A stretch of 48,090 nt of DNA, taken from the NCBI GenBank assembly GCA_013824915.1, contig PNOQ01000053.1, forward strand, positions 1 through 48,090. The letters are read 5' to 3'. Shown here in pieces: positions 17,560 to 28,212 of the stretch. Below the pieces are notes generated by a model. That model was not told the DNA's origin. It made no database searches and worked only from the letters and a program-made list of their open reading frames with translations. The first letter of the stretch is position 1; each line of letters opens with the position of its first letter. Origin of the DNA: Nanoarchaeum sp. GTDB taxonomy: Archaea > Nanobdellota > Nanobdellia > SCGC-AAA011-G17 > PNOQ01. Both the position numbers and the translations under genes were made by a program.

Positions 17560-19141
17560 CTTCTTTGTTTAATATTTTTAATTGCTGTGTTAATATTATT
17601 TTTAAGTTATCTTCTAATTCTGATTTTGATGTATCGCTTAATTTTGAAATTGATGCTGCAAGTTCTGGAATATATTTTTCAAATAAATTTATACGTTCAC
17701 GTTCTGCTTTTGCTTGAATATGTTTTTTTATGTACTTACTTAAATATCTTCCACATTCTTGTAATGCCAATTTTATTTCTTTTACTAGTTCAGGATAATG
17801 CGCAATAGATTCTTTGCTTTCAGATGTAAATGGAACCCAAACTGATGCTATATGTACTACAATAACTAATGGGCCAATCGGAGTATTTCCACCAGATTGA
17901 TGTAATCCATAAGGTTTCCAGTTAGTGGACATAATCGATTTTGTTATTGCACAAGCGCCCTGTTGATATTGTAATGGAACTTTATTTGCAAACCTTATAA
18001 TCTCTGCAGGTTCTTCTTTGCTCAAATTACCACCATAAGCAACTGCTGCTTCAATAATAAACGGATTACCTCTATAAACTGCTGCTGGTCTAACTGTAGC
18101 AGCATAAAACTCAGCATCAAACTCTTTTCTTAAACTTTTTTCTAAAGCTTCTTGTCCAATTGGAGAAAGACAATCTGTTGGAGGAGCTATAAACTTTGTT
18201 TTCTTTATTGATTGGAATAAATTATCTGCTTCTTGCTTAGCAATTCTTGATGGCCTTGAATTTGGAGAAACATTTGCTAGTTCACATATTTCTTTTGCAG
18301 TCTTTGGACCAATTCTTGAAAAATCGCTTGTTAAAAAAGATTGCAATGTTCTTGATTCTGTTGATTTCAACATATTAATTAGATTACCTAATTCTACACC
18401 TTCTGGATGTGGCTTAATTTCTTTTGGCTTTATTGGGGGAACTTCAGTTGCACGAGGATATTCTATTCTTGTTCCGTCTGGTTCTACTAATGTTAATTTG
18501 GCATGTGGATTTGCTACTGCAGTATATTTCATATATTCAGAAACAGATCTTTTACCTTTTTGGTATTTACCTTCCATTTCTATTTCTACTCTTGTGCCAT
18601 GGTCACGAGCCCATTCGACTACTTCTTCTTTAGTAATTTCAGGTTCATTTTTTGAAGTGTCTAAATGTAATTCATAATAATAAGCTGGATTGTTTTTTCC
18701 AATTTTAGATGTAATTATTATTGGTTTACCCGTTGTTAATTGACCGTATAAAGCAGCTGCAGAAATACCTATCCCTTGTTGACCACGAGATTGTGATAGC
18801 TTATGAAATTTTGAACCATACAACAATTTACCAAAAATTCTCGGTATCTGCTGTTTTACTATACCTGGGCCATTATCATCAATTATAATTAAAAATCTTT
18901 CAGGAGTAGTTTGTTTTAATTCGACTAAAATTTCAGGCATTATATTTGCATCTTCACATGCATCTAAAGAATTATCAACTCCTTCTTTTATTGCAGTAGA
19001 AAGTGCTTTTAATGGATTATCAAAACCAAGTAAATGTCTATTCTTTGTAAAAAATTCGGAAATTGAGATTTCTCTTTGTTTTTTTGCTTGTTCTATTGCA
19101 AACTCAATTTCTTTTTTTTCTTCATTCAGCTTCGTCTGCAT
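17537..19141 (-). CDS. top6B: DNA topoisomerase VI subunit B
   Basis: GHKL ATPase: LSTAIKEGVDNSLDACEDANIMPEI, IDDNGPGI, SRGQQGIGISAAALYGQLTTGKP. Confidence 0.97.
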   Translation of the reverse strand: MQTKLNEEKKEIEFAIEQAKKQREISISEFFTKNRHLLGFDNPLKALSTAIKEGVDNSLDACEDANIMPEILVELKQTTPERFLIIIDDNGPGIVKQQIPRIFGKLLYGSKFHKLSQSRGQQGIGISAAALYGQLTTGKPIIITSKIGKNNPAYYYELHLDTSKNEPEITKEEVVEWARDHGTRVEIEMEGKYQKGKRSVSEYMKYTAVANPHAKLTLVEPDGTRIEYPRATEVPPIKPKEIKPHPEGVELGNLINMLKSTESRTLQSFLTSDFSRIGPKTAKEICELANVSPNSRPSRIAKQEADNLFQSIKKTKFIAPPTDCLSPIGQEALEKSLRKEFDAEFYAATVRPAAVYRGNPFIIEAAVAYGGNLSKEEPAEIIRFANKVPLQYQQGACAITKSIMSTNWKPYGLHQSGGNTPIGPLVIVVHIASVWVPFTSESKESIAHYPELVKEIKLALQECGRYLSKYIKKHIQAKAERERINLFEKYIPELAASISKLSDTSKSELEDNLKIILTQQLKILNKEDGTIKED

Positions 19142-19182
19142 AAATTAGCTCGGAGAAACATGAGTTTATAAAGATTGTTGCA

Positions 19183-19605
19183 CTAAAATGACAATACTAA
19201 ACTAATTATGACTAATCCTAAGATTATTCCAGATAAAACTTCTAAGACAGTGTGACCTTCTCTTTGTAAGTTAAATTTAGTCGCATCTTTTTTGTCAATT
19301 TTTTCTAACATTTGTTTTTGTTTACCGACTTGTAATCTTAATCCAAAAGAGTCTCTTATTATTATAAGACTAAAAACAAAAGTTGCAAGTGTTAAGTAAG
19401 AAAAACCGGTTCCTAACAACATTGTAAATGTTAATGCAGAAACTAAAGCAGAATGAGTACTTGGAATTCCTCCATCAGATAAGAAATAAGATAATCTTGT
19501 TTTTTTACTTTTGTTTGATTCTATAATACCTTTTATTGTTTGAGAGATAACTATTATTAATAAAAATCCTAAAATCATTCTTCCAAATAAAGGGTCATAC
19601 AGCAT
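19183..19605 (-). CDS. Divergent PAP2 family (DUF212) membrane protein
   Basis: SDGGIPSTHSALVSALTFTMLLGTG ... IIRDSFGLRLQVGKQ ... REGHTVLEVLSGIILG. Confidence 0.85.
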   Translation of the reverse strand: MLYDPLFGRMILGFLLIIVISQTIKGIIESNKSKKTRLSYFLSDGGIPSTHSALVSALTFTMLLGTGFSYLTLATFVFSLIIIRDSFGLRLQVGKQKQMLEKIDKKDATKFNLQREGHTVLEVLSGIILGLVIISLVLSF

Positions 19606-20146
19606 TTTCTTTGTATTCTAATTCAGATTCTTTTTGTTTTTCAATCCATCTATATGCATGACTATGGGGAGCACCATTTAAAATAATTTCTACTCCTCTT
19701 TTAGCGAAATAAACGTCTTCTTGTAATCCTATTATTGTTATTGTTTTACCGTAAACAGAAATATTTGTATTGGTCATGTTTTCTAAAGTCTGTTTTGCTT
19801 TACCATTACTACCTATTACTCTAGATCTTAAACGCTCTTCACTATTTTTTGATTTGCCTGCGAAATCTTGAATATTAATTATTTCCATTGTGAAACCTTC
19901 TCTTAATAATAAAAGCGCAATGTCTGGATTAAAACCTCTTCCAATACATTTTACTATGTTTCGGGTTATCATTGTGTTTAAAGAATCTTCACCCTCTATA
20001 GAAACATCTCCTTCTTCAGAACTAACACGGATTATTGTGCTCGTTAATTTTTGTATTTTTCTTTTTGTTTCGCCTTTTTCACCTATTAAGACTGCGATTC
20101 TTTCTCTTGGGATTTTTATTTCTTCAAACATTTTAGAATTCTTCAA
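19595..20146 (-). CDS. KH-domain RNA-binding protein, Pno1/Krr1-like
   Basis: IPRERIAVLIGEKGETKRKIQKLTSTIIRVSSEEGDVSIEG; second KH RSRVIGSNGKAKQTLENMTNTNISVYGKTITIIG. Confidence 0.88.
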   Translation of the reverse strand: MKNSKMFEEIKIPRERIAVLIGEKGETKRKIQKLTSTIIRVSSEEGDVSIEGEDSLNTMITRNIVKCIGRGFNPDIALLLLREGFTMEIINIQDFAGKSKNSEERLRSRVIGSNGKAKQTLENMTNTNISVYGKTITIIGLQEDVYFAKRGVEIILNGAPHSHAYRWIEKQKESELEYKENAV

Positions 20147-20510
20147 GCTCTGCTGTTTTTTTAATTAGGCCTCTTTGTCTTAACCATTGAACTTGTGTAG
20201 GGTTGTATTTCCAAACTATGTCTCCTTTTGCGTCTCCACCAAATTCCCATGGCTCAACAAGAACTGTGTCTCCTTCTCTTACCCATAAAGATTTTTTTAA
20301 TCTACCGGGAATTCTTACTATTCTGGTTTTACCATCGAAACATGCAACATTCATTCTAGATCCACCTAATCTTTGAGTAACAGTACCTAAAACTTCTTTA
20401 TCTCTTGGTGTTCTGACTCTTATTACTTGTTCTTCACCAGATGTGTTTTCGGTTTTCTTTTTAAATTTATTATTATTTCCAAATCGTTTTTTTGTATACG
20501 GAGCAACCAT
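20133..20510 (-). CDS. Translation initiation factor aIF-1A
   Basis: VIRVRTPRDKEVLGTVTQRLGGSRMNVACFDGKTRIVRIPGRLKKSLWVREGDTVLVEPW. Confidence 0.95.
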   Translation of the reverse strand: MVAPYTKKRFGNNNKFKKKTENTSGEEQVIRVRTPRDKEVLGTVTQRLGGSRMNVACFDGKTRIVRIPGRLKKSLWVREGDTVLVEPWEFGGDAKGDIVWKYNPTQVQWLRQRGLIKKTAELEEF

Positions 20511-20533
20511 AAATATAAGGGTAAGAACTTCTT

Positions 20534-20869
20534 TTATAAAGGTTTTGTTATATCTTCTTCTGGTTTTTTACATCTTAATAACGCTGTTAATCTATTAACT
20601 TTCTTACCAGCTTGAACATCTAATGTTGTTAGTGAAAAGGTTGTTTTAACTTCGCCTCTGAAAACTCTTTTAAATTTTTTGCATATACCAAATATTCCGT
20701 GCCCTGAAGCAACATATAAATCTATTCCATCTTTCATTTGAAATTCCTGATTTATTTTGTTACCTGTTTTTTTTAATTCAGATTTAACAAATGAATAGAC
20801 TTTTTCGTCAGTAGGCCTTATTTGAATTTTTGCTTGATAGGCTACTGTTGGTTGATATACTCGTTTCAT
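20534..20869 (-). CDS. NMD3-like C-terminal domain protein (short)
   Basis: GIDLYVASGHGIFGICKKFKRVFRGEVKTTFSLTTLDVQAGKKVNRLTALLRC resembles the C-terminal region of archaeal NMD3; no N-terminal zinc CxxC arrays. Confidence 0.55.
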   Translation of the reverse strand: MKRVYQPTVAYQAKIQIRPTDEKVYSFVKSELKKTGNKINQEFQMKDGIDLYVASGHGIFGICKKFKRVFRGEVKTTFSLTTLDVQAGKKVNRLTALLRCKKPEEDITKPL

Positions 20870-21156
20870 AATTCATACACCTGTGCGTGCGGCACGTTTT
20901 GTATTTTGATTATATTTTTCTTGTCAATTATTCCGCATTTTATTGCTAAAGCTATTGATTTCTTACCAGTTATGTTTATATTTTTAGATTCCATCATTAT
21001 TTTACTCGTTTCTTCATTGTTTAGAACTTCTCCTTTATAAAATCGTTCGGAAATATCTAATTCTAAATTTTTCTCAGAGAATTTTTTACCCATCAAGTCT
21101 TCATCACATATTGCAACTATATTTCTATCTTTTGAAACATGAATTTTTACATACAT
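20866..21156 (-). CDS. DUF424 family protein (start corrected from 21201 to 21156)
   Basis: MYVKIHVSKDRNIVAICDEDLMGKKFSEKNLELDISERFYKGE...NITGKKSIALAIKCGIID; internal Met at 21156 abuts the upstream gene's stop. Confidence 0.85.
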   Translation of the reverse strand: MYVKIHVSKDRNIVAICDEDLMGKKFSEKNLELDISERFYKGEVLNNEETSKIMMESKNINITGKKSIALAIKCGIIDKKNIIKIQNVPHAQVYEL

Positions 21157-21620
21157 TATCCGTGATAACCAGCCTTCTTCTTTTCTGGTTCTTTCTCCCA
21201 ATTATCCATAACTGTTTTTAAAAAACGTTTTTGTTTTTCTTTTAATTCAGGCCACTCTTTCCAAAAAGATTTTATGAACTCTGCAGTTTTTTCATCAGAT
21301 TCTAACTCATAATAAAAACATTTTTGATACAAAGAACCCACTTTAATATAAAAATCAAATATCTCTTTTTTTAGTTCTTCGTTTATGTTGTTTATTATCA
21401 TCATAGAATAAAGTGAAGAAGGATTTGGATTTATTAATGAGTCTAATGATTCTAAAAATGATCTTAATTTATTGGCTATTAATCTTAATATTGCTTTAAT
21501 TGGACGCCCTGATTTATTTTCTTCTAATGCTCTTATTTCAAATTCCTCATCAAGTTTCTCGAAAGTGGGAAGCTTGTATTTTTTAATTAATTCATTATAA
21601 TCATGTTTTATTGTATCCAT
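21156..21620 (-). CDS. Uncharacterised conserved-looking helical protein in translation operon
   Basis: 154-aa ORF tightly packed between aIF2-beta and DUF424; no recognised motif. Confidence 0.75.
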   Translation of the reverse strand: MDTIKHDYNELIKKYKLPTFEKLDEEFEIRALEENKSGRPIKAILRLIANKLRSFLESLDSLINPNPSSLYSMMIINNINEELKKEIFDFYIKVGSLYQKCFYYELESDEKTAEFIKSFWKEWPELKEKQKRFLKTVMDNWEKEPEKKKAGYHG

Positions 21621-21621
21621 T

Positions 21622-22032
21622 TTAAATCTTAGACCTCACTGGATGTTTAGCACCACATGCAGAACATTTTAGAGTTAATATTTTTTCTTCTTTTACTAAT
21701 TGTGTATCTGGTTTTTTGCAATCTGCGCAGATAACGAATTCATTTGCATATCTTTCTATTTTATTATTAATTTGGGATGAACTTATTTTTCTTCCTAAAA
21801 TTAATCTTTGATTATCTATAATTCCTGGTGTTGCTAATTCTCTTAATAAATATTTTAAAAGATGATCTGCATCTCTTCTGAATGATGAAACTATTTGTTG
21901 GAAGTTTGTGATTATTGTTTTATTTCCTTCTATGTGACCTTTAACTTTAGGTATTTCGAATCTTTCTTTACTCTCTGATCTTTTTGGCAAAGTTTTTATT
22001 GCTCTATCCACTAAATCTTCATATGAACTCAT
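21622..22032 (-). CDS. Translation initiation factor aIF-2 beta
   Basis: EIPKVKGHIEGNKTIITNFQQIVSSFRRDADHLLKYLLRELATPG plus C-terminal zinc ribbon CADCKKPDTQL...CSACGAKHPVRSKI. Confidence 0.97.
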   Translation of the reverse strand: MSSYEDLVDRAIKTLPKRSESKERFEIPKVKGHIEGNKTIITNFQQIVSSFRRDADHLLKYLLRELATPGIIDNQRLILGRKISSSQINNKIERYANEFVICADCKKPDTQLVKEEKILTLKCSACGAKHPVRSKI

Positions 22033-22727
22033 TGTATTAATTTTACTCTCCCTGTTTTAATTTCGAATATTTCTCCTTCTTTTAATAGATCGTATATCAA
22101 GTTTTGAGCTTTTGTTTCTTTTATTTTTGATTCAAAGATAACTTTAGCTAAATCGGCTCCATCTCCTTTATCATTTTTTTCTATTGTATTTAAAAGCTTT
22201 TGTCTTAGTGCATTTGAAGGTTCTTCTTCAAAAATTGATTCTTCTGTTATTTTTGGTAGCATATCATCTTGAAATTCTTGTTCAATTTCATGTTCTGAAT
22301 TAATTACTTGTTTTCTTTCACCATATTCTGAAACTAATTCTTTTTTTCTTAGAATCATCCATTCGGGTTTGTCTAACTTTCTTACTATTTCTGGTGTTAA
22401 ATATATTTTATTGTTATATTCTTTAACTCTAGCAATAACTAGAATCATATCTCCTATTTCAACATTATTTAATAATTTTGAGTCTTCATTCCAAGTTTTT
22501 AGTGAAATATTATCAGAACCATCATCTAAGGTTAAAGATATATGATTAGAATCTTCGTTTTTATATTTATCAATTGCATTTGCAATTATGTTAACTCTTG
22601 AAACATTCAAATTTTTTACTTTTACATAACTTGGGTCCCATTCACCTTCTGGATTAATGAATTCACCATTAACTAAATCGGAAATCCAAATTTTGTATGC
22701 CGTTTGTCTTATTTGTGCGCTTACCAT
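22029..22727 (-). CDS. RPA-like OB-fold single-stranded DNA-binding protein
   Basis: VSRVNIIANAIDKYKNEDSNHISLTLDDGSDNISLKTWNED...VEIGDMILVIARVKEYNNKIYLTPEIVRKL. Confidence 0.75.
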   Translation of the reverse strand: MVSAQIRQTAYKIWISDLVNGEFINPEGEWDPSYVKVKNLNVSRVNIIANAIDKYKNEDSNHISLTLDDGSDNISLKTWNEDSKLLNNVEIGDMILVIARVKEYNNKIYLTPEIVRKLDKPEWMILRKKELVSEYGERKQVINSEHEIEQEFQDDMLPKITEESIFEEEPSNALRQKLLNTIEKNDKGDGADLAKVIFESKIKETKAQNLIYDLLKEGEIFEIKTGRVKLIQ

Positions 22728-22729
22728 GT

Positions 22730-24754
22730 TTATATTTTTTGAACGTATCCTCGTTTTGGTTCGAAGATATCTCCACTCTTCTTTAACTTTTCTATTATCT
22801 CAAATACTTGGTCTTCACTTATATTCTTATGTAATGCTTCCATAGAGATATCATCAATTTGTATACTCTTAGAGCCTCTTTCGCTTTCTAATCTATTAAT
22901 TATTTCTTTAACAGTAATTATTTTACTTCTCTCCGAAGTGGCCATTCCTGTTGCAAATCGGTCCATATCAAATTGACCAGTTTCTTTATCCATTCCTATT
23001 TGAGTTAAACAGTATTTAGTTATGCTTATTGCTAACTTTGCATCATCTCTTGTTACTTTGTTAGACAATCTTAGTCTTGCAGATGCTTCTGACAATCTAA
23101 TTATAGCTTCTAACTGTCTCGCGGAAATTGGAATTGGTTTTACTTCGCTGTCTGATTGTACAGAGTTCCTTAAAGTTACATAGAAATCTTTTATTTCTTT
23201 TGCTGCATCATCAGTTAAGATGGGCATTATTGTTCTTTTTGCATATGCAATATACTTTCTCATTAAAACTGGATCTATTGGAGTTATTAGGGCATCTCTA
23301 TCTTGGTATAATTTTAAAACATGCCCTGCAATCCTGTCATCTGTTTCTACATTAGGTAAGTCTCTTATAGGGAATATTAAGTCAAATCTATTAATTAATG
23401 TTGAAGGCAAATCTATTTGCGAAGCGATTGGTGTGTATGGATCAAACCTACTTAGTTTTGGATTTGCCGCTGCAAGAACGGTAGTTTCTGCTCTTAATGT
23501 TGCCTGTATATTTGCTTTTGAAATTGTGATTGTTTGTTGTTCTAATGCTTCATGTAGGGCACTTCTATCTTCTGGTGTCATTTTATCAAGTTCATCAATA
23601 CAACATATTCCTTTATTTGCTAAAACCATTGCTCCAGCTTCTAAACTCCAACCTTTTAAGAATTCATCTTTAACTACTGCTGCTGTTAAACCTGCTCCGG
23701 ATGCACCTTTACCACTAATAAATCTTGCTTTAGGTGCGGATTTTGCTATAAACTGTAATAATTGAGATTTACCTGCACCAGGATCTCCGACTAATAAAAT
23801 ATGAATATCTCCTCTTCTGATAATATTATCTTTCATTACTTTTCTGGATCCACCAAATAATTGAAGTAATAATGAAGCTTTGATTTCTTTATGACCATAA
23901 ATTGAAGGAGCAATAGATAATGTTAATTTTTTGAACAACTCTTTATCTTTTGACATTTCTTTTATTGCTATAAGTTCTTCGTCAGTGATATCTAATTCTT
24001 CAAAACTTTCTTGCATTGGTTCTATATTGTTTGCATCTAATGCTAATTCAAACATTCTTGAAGGCGCACCAGATTTTAACATAATAGGAATTTCTTTTAA
24101 TATACCTATAACTCTAACTCTTGTACCTGGAGTTGTTTTTTGTTCCATTTTAGGTTCAACTAAATCGTCTTGTAAGAAAACTTGTAGTCTTTTTGGTTGC
24201 GCACCACCTTCTAAATTTTCTGGCGCTTCTTCTATGACTATTCTTTGTGTGTCTACTAATGTTTTTTTTAATAATTTGAACTGACCTTTTCTACCGCAAC
24301 TACATCTAGACGGCTCTTTAAACGCTTGATCTATTTGAAGAATTGAAAGTATATTACCACAAGTGGGGCATTCAAATTTAGCAGAAGTTACTTGAGGTCT
24401 TACATCAGATGCTTGTCTTACTAAACCCTCTATAATAATCATGCTGTCTAAATCTATTCCTCTTATGTCTTTGATAGCTTTCTTTTGAGAAGGAGGAAGA
24501 CCTGTAAATCTTATGTTAAAATTTTTCTTGCTAGGTAGTTCTAATTGATCAATAGCTAGCTCAGCATTTTGTAAAGATTCTACTGGTTCGTTCAAGAATT
24601 GTTCTGCTAGCTCAATATCAAATTTAGATAAGTCTAGAAAGTTTATAATTAAAGCTTTTTGGCCTTTCTTTATGGCGTTATGTATTTCTTTAATATAAGC
24701 TGTTTCTATAAAATCTTTAAATTTCTCAATCTGAACTATCGGGTCTTTTTGCAA
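22730..24754 (-). CDS. mcm: MCM replicative helicase
   Basis: CPTCGNILSI...CSCGRKGQF zinc site; GDPGAGKSQLLQFIAKSAPKARFISGKG; CIDELDKMTPEDRSALHEALEQQTITISKANI; LINRFDLIF. Confidence 0.98.
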   Translation of the reverse strand: MQKDPIVQIEKFKDFIETAYIKEIHNAIKKGQKALIINFLDLSKFDIELAEQFLNEPVESLQNAELAIDQLELPSKKNFNIRFTGLPPSQKKAIKDIRGIDLDSMIIIEGLVRQASDVRPQVTSAKFECPTCGNILSILQIDQAFKEPSRCSCGRKGQFKLLKKTLVDTQRIVIEEAPENLEGGAQPKRLQVFLQDDLVEPKMEQKTTPGTRVRVIGILKEIPIMLKSGAPSRMFELALDANNIEPMQESFEELDITDEELIAIKEMSKDKELFKKLTLSIAPSIYGHKEIKASLLLQLFGGSRKVMKDNIIRRGDIHILLVGDPGAGKSQLLQFIAKSAPKARFISGKGASGAGLTAAVVKDEFLKGWSLEAGAMVLANKGICCIDELDKMTPEDRSALHEALEQQTITISKANIQATLRAETTVLAAANPKLSRFDPYTPIASQIDLPSTLINRFDLIFPIRDLPNVETDDRIAGHVLKLYQDRDALITPIDPVLMRKYIAYAKRTIMPILTDDAAKEIKDFYVTLRNSVQSDSEVKPIPISARQLEAIIRLSEASARLRLSNKVTRDDAKLAISITKYCLTQIGMDKETGQFDMDRFATGMATSERSKIITVKEIINRLESERGSKSIQIDDISMEALHKNISEDQVFEIIEKLKKSGDIFEPKRGYVQKI

Positions 24755-24793
24755 TTTTCAATACTCCAATATAAAAAAAGGGAAGTTAAATGA

Positions 24794-25333
24794 TTATTTT
24801 AACTTTTTCAAATTGGTAACTAGCTTGTTTATTGCTTCTTTTAGTAAAATTTCAGATTTTGTACCTGTACAAACTATCTTTCCATTACTGAATAACAAGA
24901 AAGTTGCCCTTGTTCCGGGTAATTTGTAAACTAGACCTGGAAATTGTTCTGGTTCGTATTCTGAATTCTCTAATTTCATTGCCAATTCGTTTAAATTTAA
25001 ATCCATGGCAATGTCCCCAGCAGCTACCATATTTTGAATTGTAATCTTTGGTTTTATCGTTACTTTAACGCCGATCTTAGCTACGGCTTTGATTATCTGG
25101 TTTATTGATTCTCTTACTTTTAACATAGATCTAGCACCAGTACAAACGACTTTACCTGAACTGAAAATCAATGCTGATGTTTTTGGTTCACGAATTCTCA
25201 TTACTAATCCTGGAAATTGTTCCGGATTATACTCGGTGTTTGATAAAGTTTCAGCCAACTTAATCAAGTGCACATCATGTTCTAAAGATGTAGAACAAAC
25301 AATATTAACGATTTTAAAAGTTATTTTTGTCAT
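24794..25333 (-). CDS. tbp: TATA-box-binding protein (TBP)
   Basis: Two direct repeats EYNPEQFPGLVMRIREPKTSALIFSSGKVVCTGA and EYEPEQFPGLVYKLPGTRATFLLFSNGKIVCTGT. Confidence 0.98.
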   Translation of the reverse strand: MTKITFKIVNIVCSTSLEHDVHLIKLAETLSNTEYNPEQFPGLVMRIREPKTSALIFSSGKVVCTGARSMLKVRESINQIIKAVAKIGVKVTIKPKITIQNMVAAGDIAMDLNLNELAMKLENSEYEPEQFPGLVYKLPGTRATFLLFSNGKIVCTGTKSEILLKEAINKLVTNLKKLK

Positions 25334-25419
25334 TTTAATTCCTCCTTGAAATAAACTATTAGTATATAAGTGTTAAGAGAAAACTATTTAAATCTTTATA
25401 AATAAATGGTTGTCATTAA

Positions 25420-28212
25420 TTAGTTAGTAATTTCCATAAGAATAGTAAATTCTTTGTCTTTTATTGTAACGTTTTCTTTGATTTTGTAATTTTTTTCTTT
25501 GAAATCTAAACTTATTGCTCCGACCTTAGAAGATATTGTTTCTGACCATTTAGTTAAATTTACTGGAGTTATTATTGCTAATTTAATTTTATCTTGTTTG
25601 TTTAGATTTTGGGATTTTCTCATGTCTTGTACTTTTCTAGCTATTTCTCTTGCAAAACCTTCTTCTTCTAACTCTTTTGTCATTTTTGTATCAAATACTA
25701 AATTGAATTCACCTTTTTTAATTTCTAATTTTTTTATGTTTAATTGTCTCATTACTAATGCTTGTAACTCTTTTGATAATTTTTTATCTGAATTTACAGT
25801 TGCTTTTGATAATGGCCATTTTAATCCAATTTGTACTTTATTCCTTTCTTTCATTCCTGCTTCTAATATTTGCATAACAAATTTGAATTCTTCTTCTAAC
25901 TTAGAATCTATCTTTTTTTCATCGAAAGTTGGCCAAGATTGTAGATGGACTGACTCTTTTTCATTTAATTCAATCCAAATCTTATCAGTTAGGAATGGAC
26001 AAACAATAGAAAACATCTTTAATGTATCTTTATAAACTTCATTAACTGTATGTAAAACTTTGCCTGGTTCTGAATTAACTTTATCTCTTGTAAATTGAAT
26101 ATAAACTCTTGATAAGTCTAAATATAAATTTTCTATTTCTCTTATAATTTCATCAATTTTGTATTGTTCCATTAATTCTGTTACTTTTTTTATTGTTGAA
26201 TTTTTCCTAGAAATTATATATTTTTCTTCTAAATCCATTGATTTATCTTCTTTAGTTTGTAATTTTAATTCTGATATGAATCTTGATAGATTATACAATA
26301 TGTTTAGATTTCTCTGTTTTATTTTTACATCTTCCCAACTAAAGTTTATGTTTTCCCCAGCAGGAACTTGACACATGTAGTATCTTAAAACATCTGCACC
26401 ATATTTGTCTACAACTTCATAAGGAGAAATTATGTTTCCTAAACTTTTGGACATCTTTGTGCCCTGATAATCTAAAATCATACCGTGACAATATACATTA
26501 TTATAACAAGATTTACCTAATGCTACAGCGGAACATATTTGCAACATACTGAACCATAATTTGATTTGTTCTGTTGCTTCTAAAATAAAATCTGCTGGGA
26601 AATATTTCTCGAAAAGTTCGGTTTTATTAGGATAGTATAAACAATTCCATGAAGTTGTGCCAGAATCAATCCATACATCTATAACATCTTTTACTCTGTG
26701 CATTTTAGCTTTACATTTTGGGCATTCTAAAACAACTGCATCTATCCAAGGTTTGTGTAAATCTGCTGGAACTTTTCCTTTTAGTTTTTTTATTTCTTCT
26801 GAATTTGCTATAACTTCTATGTTATCACATTTAGAACATTCCCAAATTGGAATTGGGCATCCCCAATATCTTTGTCTTGAAATCCCATTATCTTTTAAAT
26901 TTTCAATCCAATTATCGTAATTTTTCTTAGTATAATTTGGCTGCCAGTTCACATTATCATTAAATTTAAGCATATTAGGAATTAAATCTTCTATCTTCAT
27001 GAACCATTGTTCGGTTGATCTAAATACTACAGGATTATGACATCTCCAACATGTTGCATATTCATGTGAAACAGGGGTTTGTAAAACTAAAGTATTTAAT
27101 GAGTCTAATTCTTCAATAAATTTTTTATCATCTTTTTTTGCTTTCCATCCATTAAATTTTCCACAATTTTTGAAAATACCTTTTTCATCAATTTCATTGA
27201 AAGCATCTATTTCGTAAGGTTTACATGCATCGAAATCTTCTGGACCACAACCAGGAGCACAATGAACTAAACCAGAACCTGCTTCCAAAGTTACGTAATC
27301 TTTTGATAATATAACAGTATGAATATTTTTTGATTTTTTCTTTAATTCTTTGTAATCTATTTCTGATTCGAAAGGATGTTTGTATTCTAATCCTTCTAGA
27401 GATTTGCCACTGAATGTTTTTAATATTTTATACTCTTTGTTGAATAACTCCATTACGGGTTTAACTAAATCTGTAGCTAGTATCCATTTTTCTTTTTCAA
27501 CTTGAACTTCAGAATAATCAAAATCCGGATTAACCATTATGGCTAAATTAAATGGTATTGTCCATGGAGTAGTTGTCCATATTAATAAAAATCTATTATC
27601 TTTTGTTTTGAATTTTAAGAATATTGAGTTATCTTCTAAGTTTTTGTATTCCAATTCATGTTTTGCTAAAGATGTTTCGCAACTTGCACACCAATGCATT
27701 ATTTTTTTGCCTTTGTATAACCTATCTTGGTTGTAAGCCTGTTTTATTAACCACCATTCACTTTCCATGAATTCATTTTTTATAGGCCAATATGCATTTT
27801 CAAAATCCATCCAAACACCTAAACGTGTTAAATCTTGATCCATTTGTTTGGCATTATTTGAAGAAAATTTTATACATTCTTTAATGAATTTTTCAACACC
27901 ATATTTTTCTATTTCTAATTTGTCTTTTATTTTAAGTTGTTTTTGAACTGCATTTTCAGTTGGAAGGCCATGCATATCATAACCCGCTCTGTCCCAAACA
28001 TTGAAACCATTCATTCGTTTATATCTTAAAACTAAATCTTTTATTGTATTATTCCATGCATGCCCAATGTGTAGTCTACCTGAAGTGTATGGTGGGCCTT
28101 GTAAAAAATAAAACTTCTTACCTTTTATGTTTTTTTTATTTATTTTTGAATGTGTTTTATTCTCTTCCCAGAATTTTAATACTTCTTCCTCAACTAGTTT
28201 AAAATCATACAT
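25420..28212 (-). CDS. ileS: Isoleucyl-tRNA synthetase
   Basis: FLQGPPYTSGRLHIGHAWNNTIKDLVLRYKRMNG; HGMILDYQGTKMSKSLGN; AGYDMHGLPTE. Confidence 0.97.
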   Translation of the reverse strand: MYDFKLVEEEVLKFWEENKTHSKINKKNIKGKKFYFLQGPPYTSGRLHIGHAWNNTIKDLVLRYKRMNGFNVWDRAGYDMHGLPTENAVQKQLKIKDKLEIEKYGVEKFIKECIKFSSNNAKQMDQDLTRLGVWMDFENAYWPIKNEFMESEWWLIKQAYNQDRLYKGKKIMHWCASCETSLAKHELEYKNLEDNSIFLKFKTKDNRFLLIWTTTPWTIPFNLAIMVNPDFDYSEVQVEKEKWILATDLVKPVMELFNKEYKILKTFSGKSLEGLEYKHPFESEIDYKELKKKSKNIHTVILSKDYVTLEAGSGLVHCAPGCGPEDFDACKPYEIDAFNEIDEKGIFKNCGKFNGWKAKKDDKKFIEELDSLNTLVLQTPVSHEYATCWRCHNPVVFRSTEQWFMKIEDLIPNMLKFNDNVNWQPNYTKKNYDNWIENLKDNGISRQRYWGCPIPIWECSKCDNIEVIANSEEIKKLKGKVPADLHKPWIDAVVLECPKCKAKMHRVKDVIDVWIDSGTTSWNCLYYPNKTELFEKYFPADFILEATEQIKLWFSMLQICSAVALGKSCYNNVYCHGMILDYQGTKMSKSLGNIISPYEVVDKYGADVLRYYMCQVPAGENINFSWEDVKIKQRNLNILYNLSRFISELKLQTKEDKSMDLEEKYIISRKNSTIKKVTELMEQYKIDEIIREIENLYLDLSRVYIQFTRDKVNSEPGKVLHTVNEVYKDTLKMFSIVCPFLTDKIWIELNEKESVHLQSWPTFDEKKIDSKLEEEFKFVMQILEAGMKERNKVQIGLKWPLSKATVNSDKKLSKELQALVMRQLNIKKLEIKKGEFNLVFDTKMTKELEEEGFAREIARKVQDMRKSQNLNKQDKIKLAIITPVNLTKWSETISSKVGAISLDFKEKNYKIKENVTIKDKEFTILMEITN

